A stretch of 64,000 bases of DNA from Allobacillus halotolerans (GTDB lineage: Bacteria; Bacillota; Bacilli; Bacillales; Alkalibacillaceae): NCBI RefSeq assembly GCF_028743495.1, contig NZ_CP117968.1; one strand, given 5' to 3'. Positions within the stretch are counted from its first letter, which is position 1; every line of letters starts with the position of its first letter. The notes under the pieces are model-generated. The model was not told where the DNA came from. It did no database searches and saw only the letters and a program-made list of their open reading frames with translations. The position numbers were made by a program, and so were the translations under genes. Shown piece after piece: positions 8,349 through 15,518 of the stretch.

Positions 8349-8657
8349 TTAATTTTGTTTATCCCTCTTTAAAGAAAACGTATCTACTATTGCACTTACA
8401 AGCAAAAAAACAATATATAAAAGTGTAACCAAATTAAACCACGGAAAATTAAAAGGGGTAAACCATACATTAAAGAGCTCCGTTTCCTCCAGCCAATCTG
8501 CAGCCTTACCTGCTACGTTATCCGAGTCGTTTAAGTTTGGCTCAAAGATCGTTCCGTCAACAATAAAAAACACGATCATAAAAACAACAAATATACTCAG
8601 AGAAGAAATCCACCATTTTAGTCGCTTGAAACGTCCCTTTTTTTGTCTGTCCGTCAT
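8349..8657 (-). CDS. Small membrane protein, possibly YfzA-like
   Basis: 102 residues. A basic N-terminus (KKGRFKRLKWW) precedes a membrane helix (about 17-34); a hydrophilic loop contains EPNLNDSD and a second helix lies at about 73-90. The pattern helix, EPNLND, WFTPFNFPWFN, helix recalls the YfzA-like small membrane proteins of Bacillus, but I judge this from memory of the motif only. GAGAGGGAAGTG precedes the ATG. Confidence 0.6.
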   Translation of the reverse strand: MTDRQKKGRFKRLKWWISSLSIFVVFMIVFFIVDGTIFEPNLNDSDNVAGKAADWLEETELFNVWFTPFNFPWFNLVTLLYIVFLLVSAIVDTFSLKRDKQN

Positions 8658-8822
8658 TTGTTCACTTCCCTCTCTTCATTTTATGAGAATCTAATGGCCT
8701 GATGAATGAAGGAAAATAACTCTTATTATACTATACCAGTGTATACGGGTAATATTTTAAATATACTGAATTTATTTAAATGGTTACCGTGGTAAGTCTA
8801 TTCGTGCAATCTAGACTTATAA

Positions 8823-8861
8823 CAAAAAAAGGACTGAAACCACTATGGTTCCGAGTCCTTT
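8823..8861 (-). terminator. Terminator of the Nudix gene
   Basis: AAAGGACT..GGAACC / GGTTTC..AGTCCTTT stem with a T run on the minus strand, just after the Nudix stop. Confidence 0.85.
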
Positions 8862-8886
8862 AATCCAGGTAATAACCTTTTAATTA

Positions 8887-9504
8887 TTACCGAATCTGAA
8901 AGCGTTCTACGAAGTCTGCGACAATTAAAGCCGTCAGTCCCCAGATAACGTAGTTTTTGTAGTAATAAAAGTTTTCTCGATAATGAACTTTCTGCCACTT
9001 ATAATTCTTTCCGTTCGGTATGTCTTTTGTGGGAAACTTTTCATCTGGTTCCATATGCATATGAATATAATGATCGATGGCTGGGTTATTCTTGAAAAAA
9101 GTAAAAGGTACTGAGAACACTTCTTCAACCTCATCTGGGTTGAGTGTTAGATCTAAATCCGATGGCAAAAAGCCAATAAAAACATGTAATTTAACGCCAA
9201 ATGGGGTCGTGACCATGCCAAGTTTCCGTACAAATGACACCTCGTCCGGATGGATCCCGATTTCCTCATGCATTTCTCTTAATGCAGCTTCTTGAGGTGT
9301 TTCTCCTGAATCTATTTTGCCTCCGGGGAAGCATACTTCGCCAGGTTGTCTACGCATTCGCTGTGATCGAACTTCGAATAAAATGTGTAAATCCTCTGCC
9401 TTTTCAATCACTGGTAAGATAACAGCATGCTCTCTCGTATTTGGCATTCCTAGAATGTCTGGTTGGTGGGACTCAAGTCGTTTTAGTAATTCTTCTTTCT
9501 TCAT
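8887..9504 (-). CDS. Nudix hydrolase, coenzyme A pyrophosphatase type (NudL-like)
   Basis: 205 residues. The Nudix box GX5EX7REUXEEXGU is complete (GGKIDSGETPQEAALREMHE then EIGI, about residues 60-83). It is preceded by FEVRSQRMRRQPGEVCFPGG, the element that marks CoA pyrophosphatases, so the enzyme probably cleaves CoA or acyl-CoA to phosphopantetheine and 3',5'-ADP. The ATG follows a GGAGTGAAG site. Confidence 0.88.
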   Translation of the reverse strand: MKKEELLKRLESHQPDILGMPNTREHAVILPVIEKAEDLHILFEVRSQRMRRQPGEVCFPGGKIDSGETPQEAALREMHEEIGIHPDEVSFVRKLGMVTTPFGVKLHVFIGFLPSDLDLTLNPDEVEEVFSVPFTFFKNNPAIDHYIHMHMEPDEKFPTKDIPNGKNYKWQKVHYRENFYYYKNYVIWGLTALIVADFVERFQIR

Positions 9505-9586
9505 CTCGCTTCACTCCGGTTTTGTGTTACTCTAATTATAACAATGAATAGAAGAATATTCAGTTAAGTGGCTAATTATATATTTG

Positions 9587-9763
9587 ATGGGAGTTGATGA
9601 ATTGATAATCCGCGCATGGATTTTCTCATTAGCTATTTTGTTTTTTGTGACCATGGTTGTTTTTGAGCACCGGAAAGGAAAGGGTAAAGATCGGTTTATG
9701 CTGTCCGGATACTATGCAATGGCAATCGCCTCAGTCGCTTGTTTGATTCTTGTGCTGAGATGA
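9587..9763 (+). CDS. Small two-helix membrane protein, unknown
   Basis: 58 residues from ATG 9587, or 53 from TTG 9602, which is better spaced from GGGAG at 9589-9593. Two hydrophobic helices (about 8-27 and 42-57) flank a basic loop HRKGKGKDR. Stop TGA at 9761-9763; a 21-bp repeat array begins about 30 bp later. No family recognised. Confidence 0.5.
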   Translation: MGVDELIIRAWIFSLAILFFVTMVVFEHRKGKGKDRFMLSGYYAMAIASVACLILVLR

Positions 9764-9795
9764 GTTAGGAAAAAGTGGGTTCACTATTAATTTGT

Positions 9796-10040
9796 GTTCA
9801 GTGTTAATGCGTGAGTCTTCAGTGTTAATGTGAGCTTCTTCAGTGTTAATTTGCTTTTCTTCAGTGTTAATGTGCGCTTCTTCAGTGTTAATTTGCTTTT
9901 CTTCAGTGTTAATCCGCGCATCTTCAGTGTTAAAGGCTGATCTTCAGTGTTAATGCGAGCACCTTCAGTGTTAAAGTGCTTTTCTTCAGCGTTAATGCAC
10001 GCTTCTTCAGTGTTAATCTAAAAACCTTCAATTTTAAAAT
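9796..10040. repeat. 21-bp tandem repeat array, CTTCAGTGTTAAT core (about 12 units)
   Basis: Units start at 9796, 9817, 9838, 9859, 9880, 9901, 9922, 9942, 9963, 9984, 10005 and 10026. All are 21 bp apart except one 20-bp unit. The 13-nt core CTTCAGTGTTAAT is conserved and the other 8 nt vary. The 20-bp unit breaks any reading frame, so this is not a gene. The array lies between convergent genes, directly beyond the terminator of the small minus-strand gene; the 58.3 kb array has the same core and setting. Confidence 0.93.
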
Positions 10041-10050
10041 GTTTTAGCAA

Positions 10051-10078
10051 GAAAAAAGCACCAACCGAAGTCAGTGCT
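10051..10078 (-). terminator. Terminator of the small minus-strand gene at 10.2 kb
   Basis: Minus-strand hairpin GCACTGAC-TTCG-GTTGGTGC followed by TTTTTTC. An almost identical hairpin flanks the 58.3 kb array. Confidence 0.85.
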
Positions 10079-10112
10079 TAGAAATCGCTCCCTGGGGATC
10101 TCCATATTGTAC

Positions 10113-10277
10113 TTATGAAGCAGGGCTTTTTGTTAGAAAGTGTTTCATCCATCGATCTAAGTAACCTCTGAAAACAAGTCTCTTTCGCTTAGGCTTAGAA
10201 GCAACGTAAGTTTGACTGCCATATTTCCTCTTTAGCTCATTCAACCGCTCGATTTTTTCCGCATGATTATTGATCAT
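10113..10277 (-). CDS. Small basic protein, unknown (54 residues)
   Basis: GGAGGT sits 7 bp before the ATG at 10277. The protein begins MINNHAEKIERLNELKRKYG, then has a very basic stretch (KPKRKR) and an amphipathic C-terminus (GYLDRWMKHFL). It has a strong ribosome binding site and its own terminator. No family recognised; the basic charge would fit nucleic-acid or membrane-surface binding, which is inference. Confidence 0.6.
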   Translation of the reverse strand: MINNHAEKIERLNELKRKYGSQTYVASKPKRKRLVFRGYLDRWMKHFLTKSPAS

Positions 10278-10407
10278 TATTTTGACCTCCGTTTAATTGA
10301 TTAACTTTATCTTAAAGAATTTCTCAAGTTCGTTTAACAGAACAGCGATTGATTTTTAAATACATCTGTAGATGGAAGTCATCTCAGTCTTCTTCAACTT
10401 TGCCCAT

Positions 10408-10441
10408 TATGTAAAAAATAGTTTACTATATGTAAAAAATA
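10408..10441. promoter_or_regulatory. Operator/promoter of the XRE regulator: 13-bp direct repeats 21 bp apart
   Basis: TATGTAAAAAATA occurs at 10408-10420 and again at 10429-10441, identical and 21 bp apart. Between them TTTAC-TATAT-GTAAA forms a dyad (10422-10436). A promoter overlaps: TTTACT, 17 bp, TACTAT. This is the usual layout for autorepression by a small Cro/CI-type protein. Confidence 0.65.
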
Positions 10442-10474
10442 CTATACTATAGTTATAGAAGGGTGGTGACGAAT

Positions 10475-10684
10475 TTGTTTGAAAGTGGTCAATTAACAAA
10501 TCGTTTAGCCGTATATCGTGCCCAAAAAGGATATTCGCAGCAAGATGTCGCAAAGAAAGTTGGGGTCAGTCGACAAACGATTATTTCGATTGAAAAAAAT
10601 CGTTATAACCCATCATTGAAACTAGCATTTGAGCTGGCAAGGTTATTTGATGTTGGAGTGGAAGATATCTTTTTATATCAATAG
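10475..10684 (+). CDS. XRE (Cro/CI)-family HTH regulator, YozG-like
   Basis: 69 residues, a single helix-turn-helix domain: RLAVYRAQKGYSQQDVAKKV then VSRQTIISIEKNRYNPSLKL, ending in the typical FDVGVEDIFLYQ. AGGGTGGTGA at 10459-10469 supports TTG 10475 as start; GTGs at 10463 and 10466 overlap that site. It probably represses itself and the membrane-protein gene 11 bp downstream through the direct repeats at 10408-10441. XRE plus small membrane protein pairs are common in Bacillus; the inducing signal is unknown. Confidence 0.88.
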   Translation: MFESGQLTNRLAVYRAQKGYSQQDVAKKVGVSRQTIISIEKNRYNPSLKLAFELARLFDVGVEDIFLYQ

Positions 10685-10695
10685 GAGGGAAGAGG

Positions 10696-10986
10696 ATGGG
10701 ATTTTTTGCATTGTTTTATGTCATTGTTTTCTTTTGGTCAGTCTATTATTCATTGAAATTCCAATGGAGCTCGGAAGGTAAGGATGAACGAGGACAAACA
10801 ATTTTAAACCGTTCGTATAGCATCGCTTTTCCGCTTATGCCGCTTGGTTGGTTAGTCATCGAATTGATTAATGACTATGTATACTCAATGACTTATGAAG
10901 GATACAAGGATGCTATATGGTTTCTGCTAACAGGTTTATTCATCTTGCATGCCGTTACTATTTTGATCAGTCGAAGAACCGTTTAA
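10696..10986 (+). CDS. Membrane protein paired with the XRE regulator (DUF2178-like)
   Basis: 96 residues with three hydrophobic segments (about 3-20, 45-60, 75-90). The cytoplasmic loop holds KDERGQTILNRSYS, and the DERG motif is typical of the small membrane proteins encoded next to YozG-type regulators. GGAGGGAAGAGG precedes the ATG. Function unknown; possibly the sensor or target of the regulator. Confidence 0.7.
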   Translation: MGFFALFYVIVFFWSVYYSLKFQWSSEGKDERGQTILNRSYSIAFPLMPLGWLVIELINDYVYSMTYEGYKDAIWFLLTGLFILHAVTILISRRTV

Positions 10987-11005
10987 TTGTTAAAGGAGCA
11001 TGATC

Positions 11006-11641
11006 ATGAAAGTCATCTTAGTTCACGGGTTTTACAGAGATAAAAAAGATTTTTTCTCAATGAAAAAGGATTTGGAGAATTGGGGTTACGAATGTTTGGT
11101 ACCAACGCTGCCATTGACTTATCAGGAGTTTGACCGCAGTACAGTCGTGTTAAAAGAATTTATTCAAAAACATACTCATCCCGATGAGAGAATTCATTTG
11201 GTAGGTCACAGTACTGGGGGATTGGTGATCCGTCATCTACTGATGGATGAAGACATTGTCCGGCAGGTTGGTAGGGCCGTGTTGATTGCAACGCCAAATC
11301 GAGGCAGCTATCTGGCAACTCTAGCAGGCCGGATGAAGTGGTATGTTTCGAGGTTCAGAACATTAAAATCATTGGATCGAGCGTATATTGATCAGTTAAA
11401 TATTGAGGCGCCGAATGGGGTAGAAATCGGTGCGATTGCAGGTACAAAGTCAAAAGGATTACTGGGTAGGCTCATTCGTGAAGAAAATGACGGTAAAGTC
11501 GAGTTGTCCTCTGTTCCAATGGATGAATTCAAAGATTTTATTATACTACCTTATCACCATCTGGAAATACACCACAAAGAACGAACAGCGAATTTCGTTA
11601 AGCAATTTCTGGAAAACGGTCATTTTAAAGGGGGAATTTAG
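11006..11641 (+). CDS. Alpha/beta hydrolase, lipase/esterase type
   Basis: 211 residues. The oxyanion-hole region MKVILVHGFYRDKKDF is at the very N-terminus and the nucleophile elbow is VGHSTGG near residue 70. The catalytic His is probably in YHHLEIHH near 190. There is no signal peptide, so it is cytoplasmic. The ATG at 11006 is spaced 7 bp from AGGAG; the ATG at 11000 is too close. The next gene starts directly after its stop. Substrate unknown. Confidence 0.8.
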   Translation: MKVILVHGFYRDKKDFFSMKKDLENWGYECLVPTLPLTYQEFDRSTVVLKEFIQKHTHPDERIHLVGHSTGGLVIRHLLMDEDIVRQVGRAVLIATPNRGSYLATLAGRMKWYVSRFRTLKSLDRAYIDQLNIEAPNGVEIGAIAGTKSKGLLGRLIREENDGKVELSSVPMDEFKDFIILPYHHLEIHHKERTANFVKQFLENGHFKGGI

Positions 11642-11872
11642 ATGATTTGGATTAAAGCACAAGATCAAGATTCATTGCTGCAAGTCAATCAACTACTGAT
11701 CAAAGGCAAAAAGATTGAAGGAATTATTCAGTGGCACCCTTTACAAAAGTGGAGTGAAATTGTCGGTAAGTATGACTCTGAGGAACGTGCTCAGGCAGTG
11801 CTGGACGATATTTTCCGTGTGGTGGAAGAGAGCAGTAGTCATTTTGTAGCGTATTCGATGCCTGAACAATGA
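11642..11872 (+). CDS. Small conserved protein resembling phage/ICE-associated families
   Basis: 76 residues beginning MIWIKAQDQDSLLQV and containing VGKYDSEERAQAVLDDIF. This combination of an N-terminal Ile/Trp beta-strand, KKIEGI and GKYDSEERA is familiar from small uncharacterised proteins of Bacillus phages and integrative elements, which I recall without being able to search. It directly abuts the hydrolase stop and is preceded by GGGGG. No other phage gene is nearby. Confidence 0.65.
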   Translation: MIWIKAQDQDSLLQVNQLLIKGKKIEGIIQWHPLQKWSEIVGKYDSEERAQAVLDDIFRVVEESSSHFVAYSMPEQ

Positions 11873-11915
11873 GGAAGAAGCATCCAACTCGATCCGTTTG
11901 GATGCTTTGTTTCTA

Positions 11916-12431
11916 TTATTTAAAATCCGCTTCTAATAGAGTCTTCAGTTTCTTTTTGACTTCCTTCCCCCAGCCTTTTACGGCATCTACAGTTGTATTT
12001 TCAAGTTCGGCAATATCTTTATACGCTCTGCCCTCGATGATTTTGCGACGAACAAAAACCCACTGTTTATCGGTCAGTGCATTTTGGATTCGCTCCCAGA
12101 AAAATGGATCAAATGAGTCGATGGATTCATCCGTATAAGCCGATTCACTGACAAGATCAGTCGCCGTTTCTTTGTCCGCTCGTCTGTTTTTCTTACGAAT
12201 CAAGTCGATCAACCGGCTACGAATGGTTATGTAAGCCATTTTACCGAAAGTATCTCGATCGCCGTATCGTTGATAAGCATCCCATAAGGCAATCATGCCT
12301 TCTTGAAAAAATTCCCCTTGTGGATCTTGAATATGGTATTTATGGATCAAGTGATGAATCATTTTTTTATATTCCATAAATACATGTTCGAATTCTACGT
12401 CTCTTTCTCGATTTCCCCCTTGCTGTAACAC
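11916..12431 (-). CDS. Small sigma-70-family RNA polymerase sigma factor
   Basis: 171 residues. Region 2 is recognisable (FFQEGMIALWDAYQRYG...GKMAYITIRSRLIDLIRKK, about residues 40-80). Region 4 carries a helix-turn-helix (IIEGRAYKDIAELENTTVDAVKGWGKEVKKKL, about 131-163). Region 3 is missing, giving the two-domain size of ECF, SigH-like or SigO-like factors. There is no anti-sigma gene next to it. GTG start with GAGGAGGAG 9 bp upstream. Two perfect palindromes lie upstream (12455-12466 and 12559-12574). Target promoters are unknown. Confidence 0.82.
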   Translation of the reverse strand: MLQQGGNRERDVEFEHVFMEYKKMIHHLIHKYHIQDPQGEFFQEGMIALWDAYQRYGDRDTFGKMAYITIRSRLIDLIRKKNRRADKETATDLVSESAYTDESIDSFDPFFWERIQNALTDKQWVFVRRKIIEGRAYKDIAELENTTVDAVKGWGKEVKKKLKTLLEADFK

Positions 12432-12454
12432 TTGAAATTTCTCCTCCTCAAAAG

Positions 12455-12466
12455 GAGACCGGTCTC
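12455..12466. promoter_or_regulatory. 12-bp perfect palindrome upstream of the sigma gene
   Basis: GAGACCGGTCTC lies just before the ribosome binding site of the sigma-factor gene. It could be an operator near the transcription start. No known regulator is matched. Confidence 0.35.
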
Positions 12467-12558
12467 TGCCCCATTTTACCGCTAGCGATTATAATTTACT
12501 CGAATATCCAACATTCGTAAAATCTCTGTTTTATTGTAAATTAAAAATTATTGGTTCA

Positions 12559-12574
12559 ATAGAACATGTTCTAT
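12559..12574. promoter_or_regulatory. 16-bp perfect palindrome upstream of the sigma gene
   Basis: ATAGAACATGTTCTAT is a perfect dyad 128 bp before the sigma-factor start. The GAAC-GTTC halves are separated by 2 nt, not the 4 of a LexA box. It is a plausible regulator site within the promoter region. Confidence 0.4.
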
Positions 12575-12694
12575 GAGTGATTTATCAAAATTTGTAGATA
12601 AAAACTCGGAAATTCAGTCGACTTTCAAGTTTCTATAAATCTGTGCACTCATGAATAGAATCGTAACGAACTTGAAAAAGGTGGGACATTTGAA

Positions 12695-12730
12695 TAAAAA
12701 AACCGTATCACTTGTTTTCAAGTGATACGG
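12695..12730 (-). terminator. Terminator of gerQ
   Basis: Perfect 12-bp stem CCGTATCACTTG / CAAGTGATACGG followed on the minus strand by seven T. Confidence 0.9.
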
Positions 12731-12740
12731 GTAAGAAGTT

Positions 12741-13433
12741 TTACGCATATGGATATTCATAATTCAATGGTTCATTAAATACAACATAGTCCAAGTAAAT
12801 CATCAGTAGTAAGTACCAGCGACCGCTTCGGGGATCTTCAAGGACAATGTGGTCACGACCGGCTTCACGGATAATTCCCCGAAAAACTTCGGCATTCCAT
12901 TCCGTGTTGTTTTCGAATGTCATATAGACGGTTGCCGGTTTGCCTCGATTTAAACGCAGAATGTTTTCGATATAGGATTGTTCTCTTGGAGCGACAGCAC
13001 CTGGCATACTGCCTTGAGGTGAATACGTCATTGTCATAGGTGAGCCGCCACTTGGAGGCATTCCGCCGGCTTGGAAGTTTGCCGGGTTTTGATTCATGGA
13101 ACCGGATGGCTGACCATATTGCATAGATACTCCGCCTTGCTGCTGGTTTGGCTGTGGCGGTGGAGGAGATCCCCATCCTCCTTGACCCATACTATGATTT
13201 CCGTATTGAGGAGGCTGATATAGCCCCTGTTGTTGATTTCCTTGATTATACCACGTGCCTGGTTGTTTCTGATCATGCGGCATCCATTTTTTTGCTCCTT
13301 GTTGTGGTTGGTAATGTTCATAGGCGGGTTGTTTGTATCCAGGTGTTTTCTTCTTGCTTTCCATACCACGCTGGTCTTGTTCGTTCACCTTTTGTTCAGG
13401 CGCTTGCTGATCTTGTTTTGATTCATCCAACAA
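12741..13433 (-). CDS. gerQ: Spore coat protein GerQ
   Basis: 230 residues. The N-terminal two thirds are low complexity, rich in Gln, Gly, Pro and Tyr (for example QPPQYGNHSMGQGG). The C-terminal domain from about residue 155 (YIENILRLNRGKPATVYMTF ... SGRWYLLLMIYLDYVVFNEP) is the conserved GerQ domain. GerQ is a coat protein needed for CwlJ localisation and cross-linked by transglutaminase; the many Gln and Lys residues fit this. B. subtilis GerQ is somewhat shorter. TTG start 7 bp after AGGAGG. No cwlJ is next to it here. Confidence 0.93.
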   Translation of the reverse strand: MLDESKQDQQAPEQKVNEQDQRGMESKKKTPGYKQPAYEHYQPQQGAKKWMPHDQKQPGTWYNQGNQQQGLYQPPQYGNHSMGQGGWGSPPPPQPNQQQGGVSMQYGQPSGSMNQNPANFQAGGMPPSGGSPMTMTYSPQGSMPGAVAPREQSYIENILRLNRGKPATVYMTFENNTEWNAEVFRGIIREAGRDHIVLEDPRSGRWYLLLMIYLDYVVFNEPLNYEYPYA

Positions 13434-13660
13434 TCATCGACCTCCTAAGAAGTATTGATTCGAACGAGCTTTCCAAAATAAGTCTCTGTGTACATGGTGA
13501 ATGCTAAGTAAGCATCACCCCATTCCTTTAGGCGTACCACTGTATCCATATATATGTAGATAATGCGGAAACATTCTTTTAAAAAGGAATTTTTGAGAAG
13601 AAGCGTGGTGTGGAGGTCAATAGAACCTACTGCGATTGGCAAGTTAATTATTTGAGGAAA

Positions 13661-13697
13661 TAAAAAAGCGTGTGAAATCTATAAAGATCTCACACGC
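13661..13697 (-). terminator. Terminator of hemQ
   Basis: GCGTGTGAGATC / GATTTCACACGC stem followed by six T on the minus strand, 10 bp after the hemQ stop. Confidence 0.9.
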
Positions 13698-13706
13698 ATA
13701 CATTCA

Positions 13707-14456
13707 TTATACGGAAAAAATCCCGTCTAAGTCGTCTCGTTCTTTACGATGACCGATGTAAAACGAACCGAATTCAGCAAAACGAGCACTGACTTCATCA
13801 AAACGCATTTCATAAATTAATTTTTTGAACTGAAGGATATCATGCGCATAAAGCGTGACACCCCACTCCCAATCGTCAAAGCCCATACTACCGGTGATCA
13901 TTTGACGAACTTTACCGGCATATTTTCTGCCAGTCATGCCGTGATCATACATCAAGCGGCCACGTTCTTCAAACTCCATTGAATACCAGTTGTCGTCGAC
14001 TTCCCGGCGTTTATCCATTGGATAGAAACAGACGTGGTTCCATTTCGGTAAGATCGGATGCAAACGTGCTTGAATTTCAGGGCTTTTTTCCATATCCTCT
14101 GCTTTTGACATATACGTTGATAACTCAACAACAGATACATAGGAATAAGCGGGTTCTAAGTACTCGGCAATTTTTGTTTTGTTGAATGCCATTTCTAATT
14201 CAGTTAATTCTTCCATCGTCGGGCGAAGGTTCATGAAGAGTAAATCAGCTTTTTGACCAACAATGGTATAAAAACCGAAGCTTCCGTTCTTTTCTTTTTC
14301 GACACCTTCCCAATCACCCATCAATTGATTAAGCTCTTGGATCGCTTGTTTGCGCTCATCTTCAGAAGCTTTTTTCCAAGCGGACCAATTGACGGAACGA
14401 AAGTCATGTAAACAATACCAACCATCTAATGTTTCAACTGCTTCAGCTGCTGGCAT
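13707..14456 (-). CDS. hemQ: Coproheme decarboxylase HemQ
   Basis: 249 residues, the usual length of the Firmicute chlorite-dismutase-like HemQ (YwfI). The enzyme removes two propionate carboxyls from coproheme III with peroxide to give heme b, the last step of the coproporphyrin-dependent pathway. Diagnostic stretches are WYCLHDFRSVNW near the start, YSMEFEERGRLMYDHG with the active-site Tyr region, and MGFDDWEWGVTLYAHD towards the C-terminus. ATG with AAAGGAGTG. The lipL gene follows upstream on the same strand, as in B. subtilis but without pta between. Confidence 0.95.
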   Translation of the reverse strand: MPAAEAVETLDGWYCLHDFRSVNWSAWKKASEDERKQAIQELNQLMGDWEGVEKEKNGSFGFYTIVGQKADLLFMNLRPTMEELTELEMAFNKTKIAEYLEPAYSYVSVVELSTYMSKAEDMEKSPEIQARLHPILPKWNHVCFYPMDKRREVDDNWYSMEFEERGRLMYDHGMTGRKYAGKVRQMITGSMGFDDWEWGVTLYAHDILQFKKLIYEMRFDEVSARFAEFGSFYIGHRKERDDLDGIFSV

Positions 14457-14582
14457 GGTTTGTCACTCCTTTTCTATAACATTATTTCACACAATTTCAC
14501 TATAACATAGTTGCCCGTCAGGTTAGAGTAAGAGCAACGAACGTTTTGTTACGATTGAAGGGGTTTGATTTCGTTGAACCGT

Positions 14583-15407
14583 TCATTGGCTATTCATTTG
14601 TTCGTTTCTTTTTTTCATCATGTTCAATCGTTTTTCAAACCACTCTGTTTCTTGTTCATTAAGTACCTTTTTTGTGAGTTGAACACCATTGTCCGTAAGT
14701 TTTCGATTTATTTTGCTCACCAAGTCTTCAACCGACATCGGTTTGTTGAGCACTTCTTCTAGTGTTACCATGACTTGCGGATTGACTTCAGGGTAGGTAA
14801 ATTTCGTTTCTTCATCATTTTTACCGATTTGATAAAACTGGCGTACAAGCTCTGCACGTTCGGAGCCGCTTCCTTCTATAGCTAAATAAACTTGAACGGC
14901 TGTCCCATCTTTAACACGGCGTTGGGAAACACCTGCGAACTTTTTTCCGTTCACACTTAAATCATAGGTTCCTGGACAATAAGAGTCCTCAATTTCATAG
15001 GCTTCGATTTCAATCGGCTCATCTTCAAAAATCCATTGAACAAACGAGACCATCGCTTGATAGCCTTCGTGTATATCGATATTTTTTCCATGTGGGAAGA
15101 TGAGTGAAATGTTCAAAATCCCCTCATCTAAAACAACAGCAAGCCCACCGGAATTTCGAATGATTACATCATGTTGCTGATTCGTTAAATAGTCGACTGC
15201 TTCATCGATATTTGGCAATCGACTATCCGGAATGCCTAACACGGCGGTCGGTCGATGGACCCAAAAACGAATGGTTGATTCATTGCTTTCACCAGCAGAC
15301 ATGCAGAGTGTGTCATCCATCGCAAATGAAGAAAGAACATCAGATTTGTCCGGATTAGTGTCTTCAATTAAATTTAGCTGATTAAGTTTTAGTAATTCAT
15401 GTTTCAT
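14583..15407 (-). CDS. lipL: Octanoyl-[GcvH]:protein N-octanoyltransferase LipL
   Basis: 274 residues of the BPL/LplA fold. LipL moves octanoyl groups from GcvH to the E2 subunits of 2-oxoacid dehydrogenases during lipoate synthesis. The catalytic Cys lies in YCPGTYDLS (near residue 145) and the acyl-binding Lys motif is KKFAGVSQRR. It lies one gene from hemQ, as YwfL does from YwfI in B. subtilis, which supports LipL over LipM. Minus strand, upstream of hemQ. Confidence 0.88.
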   Translation of the reverse strand: MKHELLKLNQLNLIEDTNPDKSDVLSSFAMDDTLCMSAGESNESTIRFWVHRPTAVLGIPDSRLPNIDEAVDYLTNQQHDVIIRNSGGLAVVLDEGILNISLIFPHGKNIDIHEGYQAMVSFVQWIFEDEPIEIEAYEIEDSYCPGTYDLSVNGKKFAGVSQRRVKDGTAVQVYLAIEGSGSERAELVRQFYQIGKNDEETKFTYPEVNPQVMVTLEEVLNKPMSVEDLVSKINRKLTDNGVQLTKKVLNEQETEWFEKRLNMMKKRNEQMNSQ

Positions 15408-15518
15408 TGGTCAACGTCCTTTTCTCTATAACTGCCCCAATTATAACAAATATCGAACTTGTTTATTTCCTAAGCAAATATATAATAAAAGTACACTAGA
15501 TCGAAAGGAGATTATGTA

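Noticed and set aside
12559..12574. LexA box at the palindrome upstream of the sigma-factor gene
   Set aside because: The GAAC and GTTC halves are 2 nt apart, whereas a LexA box needs 4.
13445..13642. 65-codon minus-strand open frame upstream of gerQ
   Set aside because: No ribosome binding site for any start, and it occupies the expected promoter region of gerQ. A short real gene starting at the internal ATG (MDTVVRLKEW) cannot be fully excluded.
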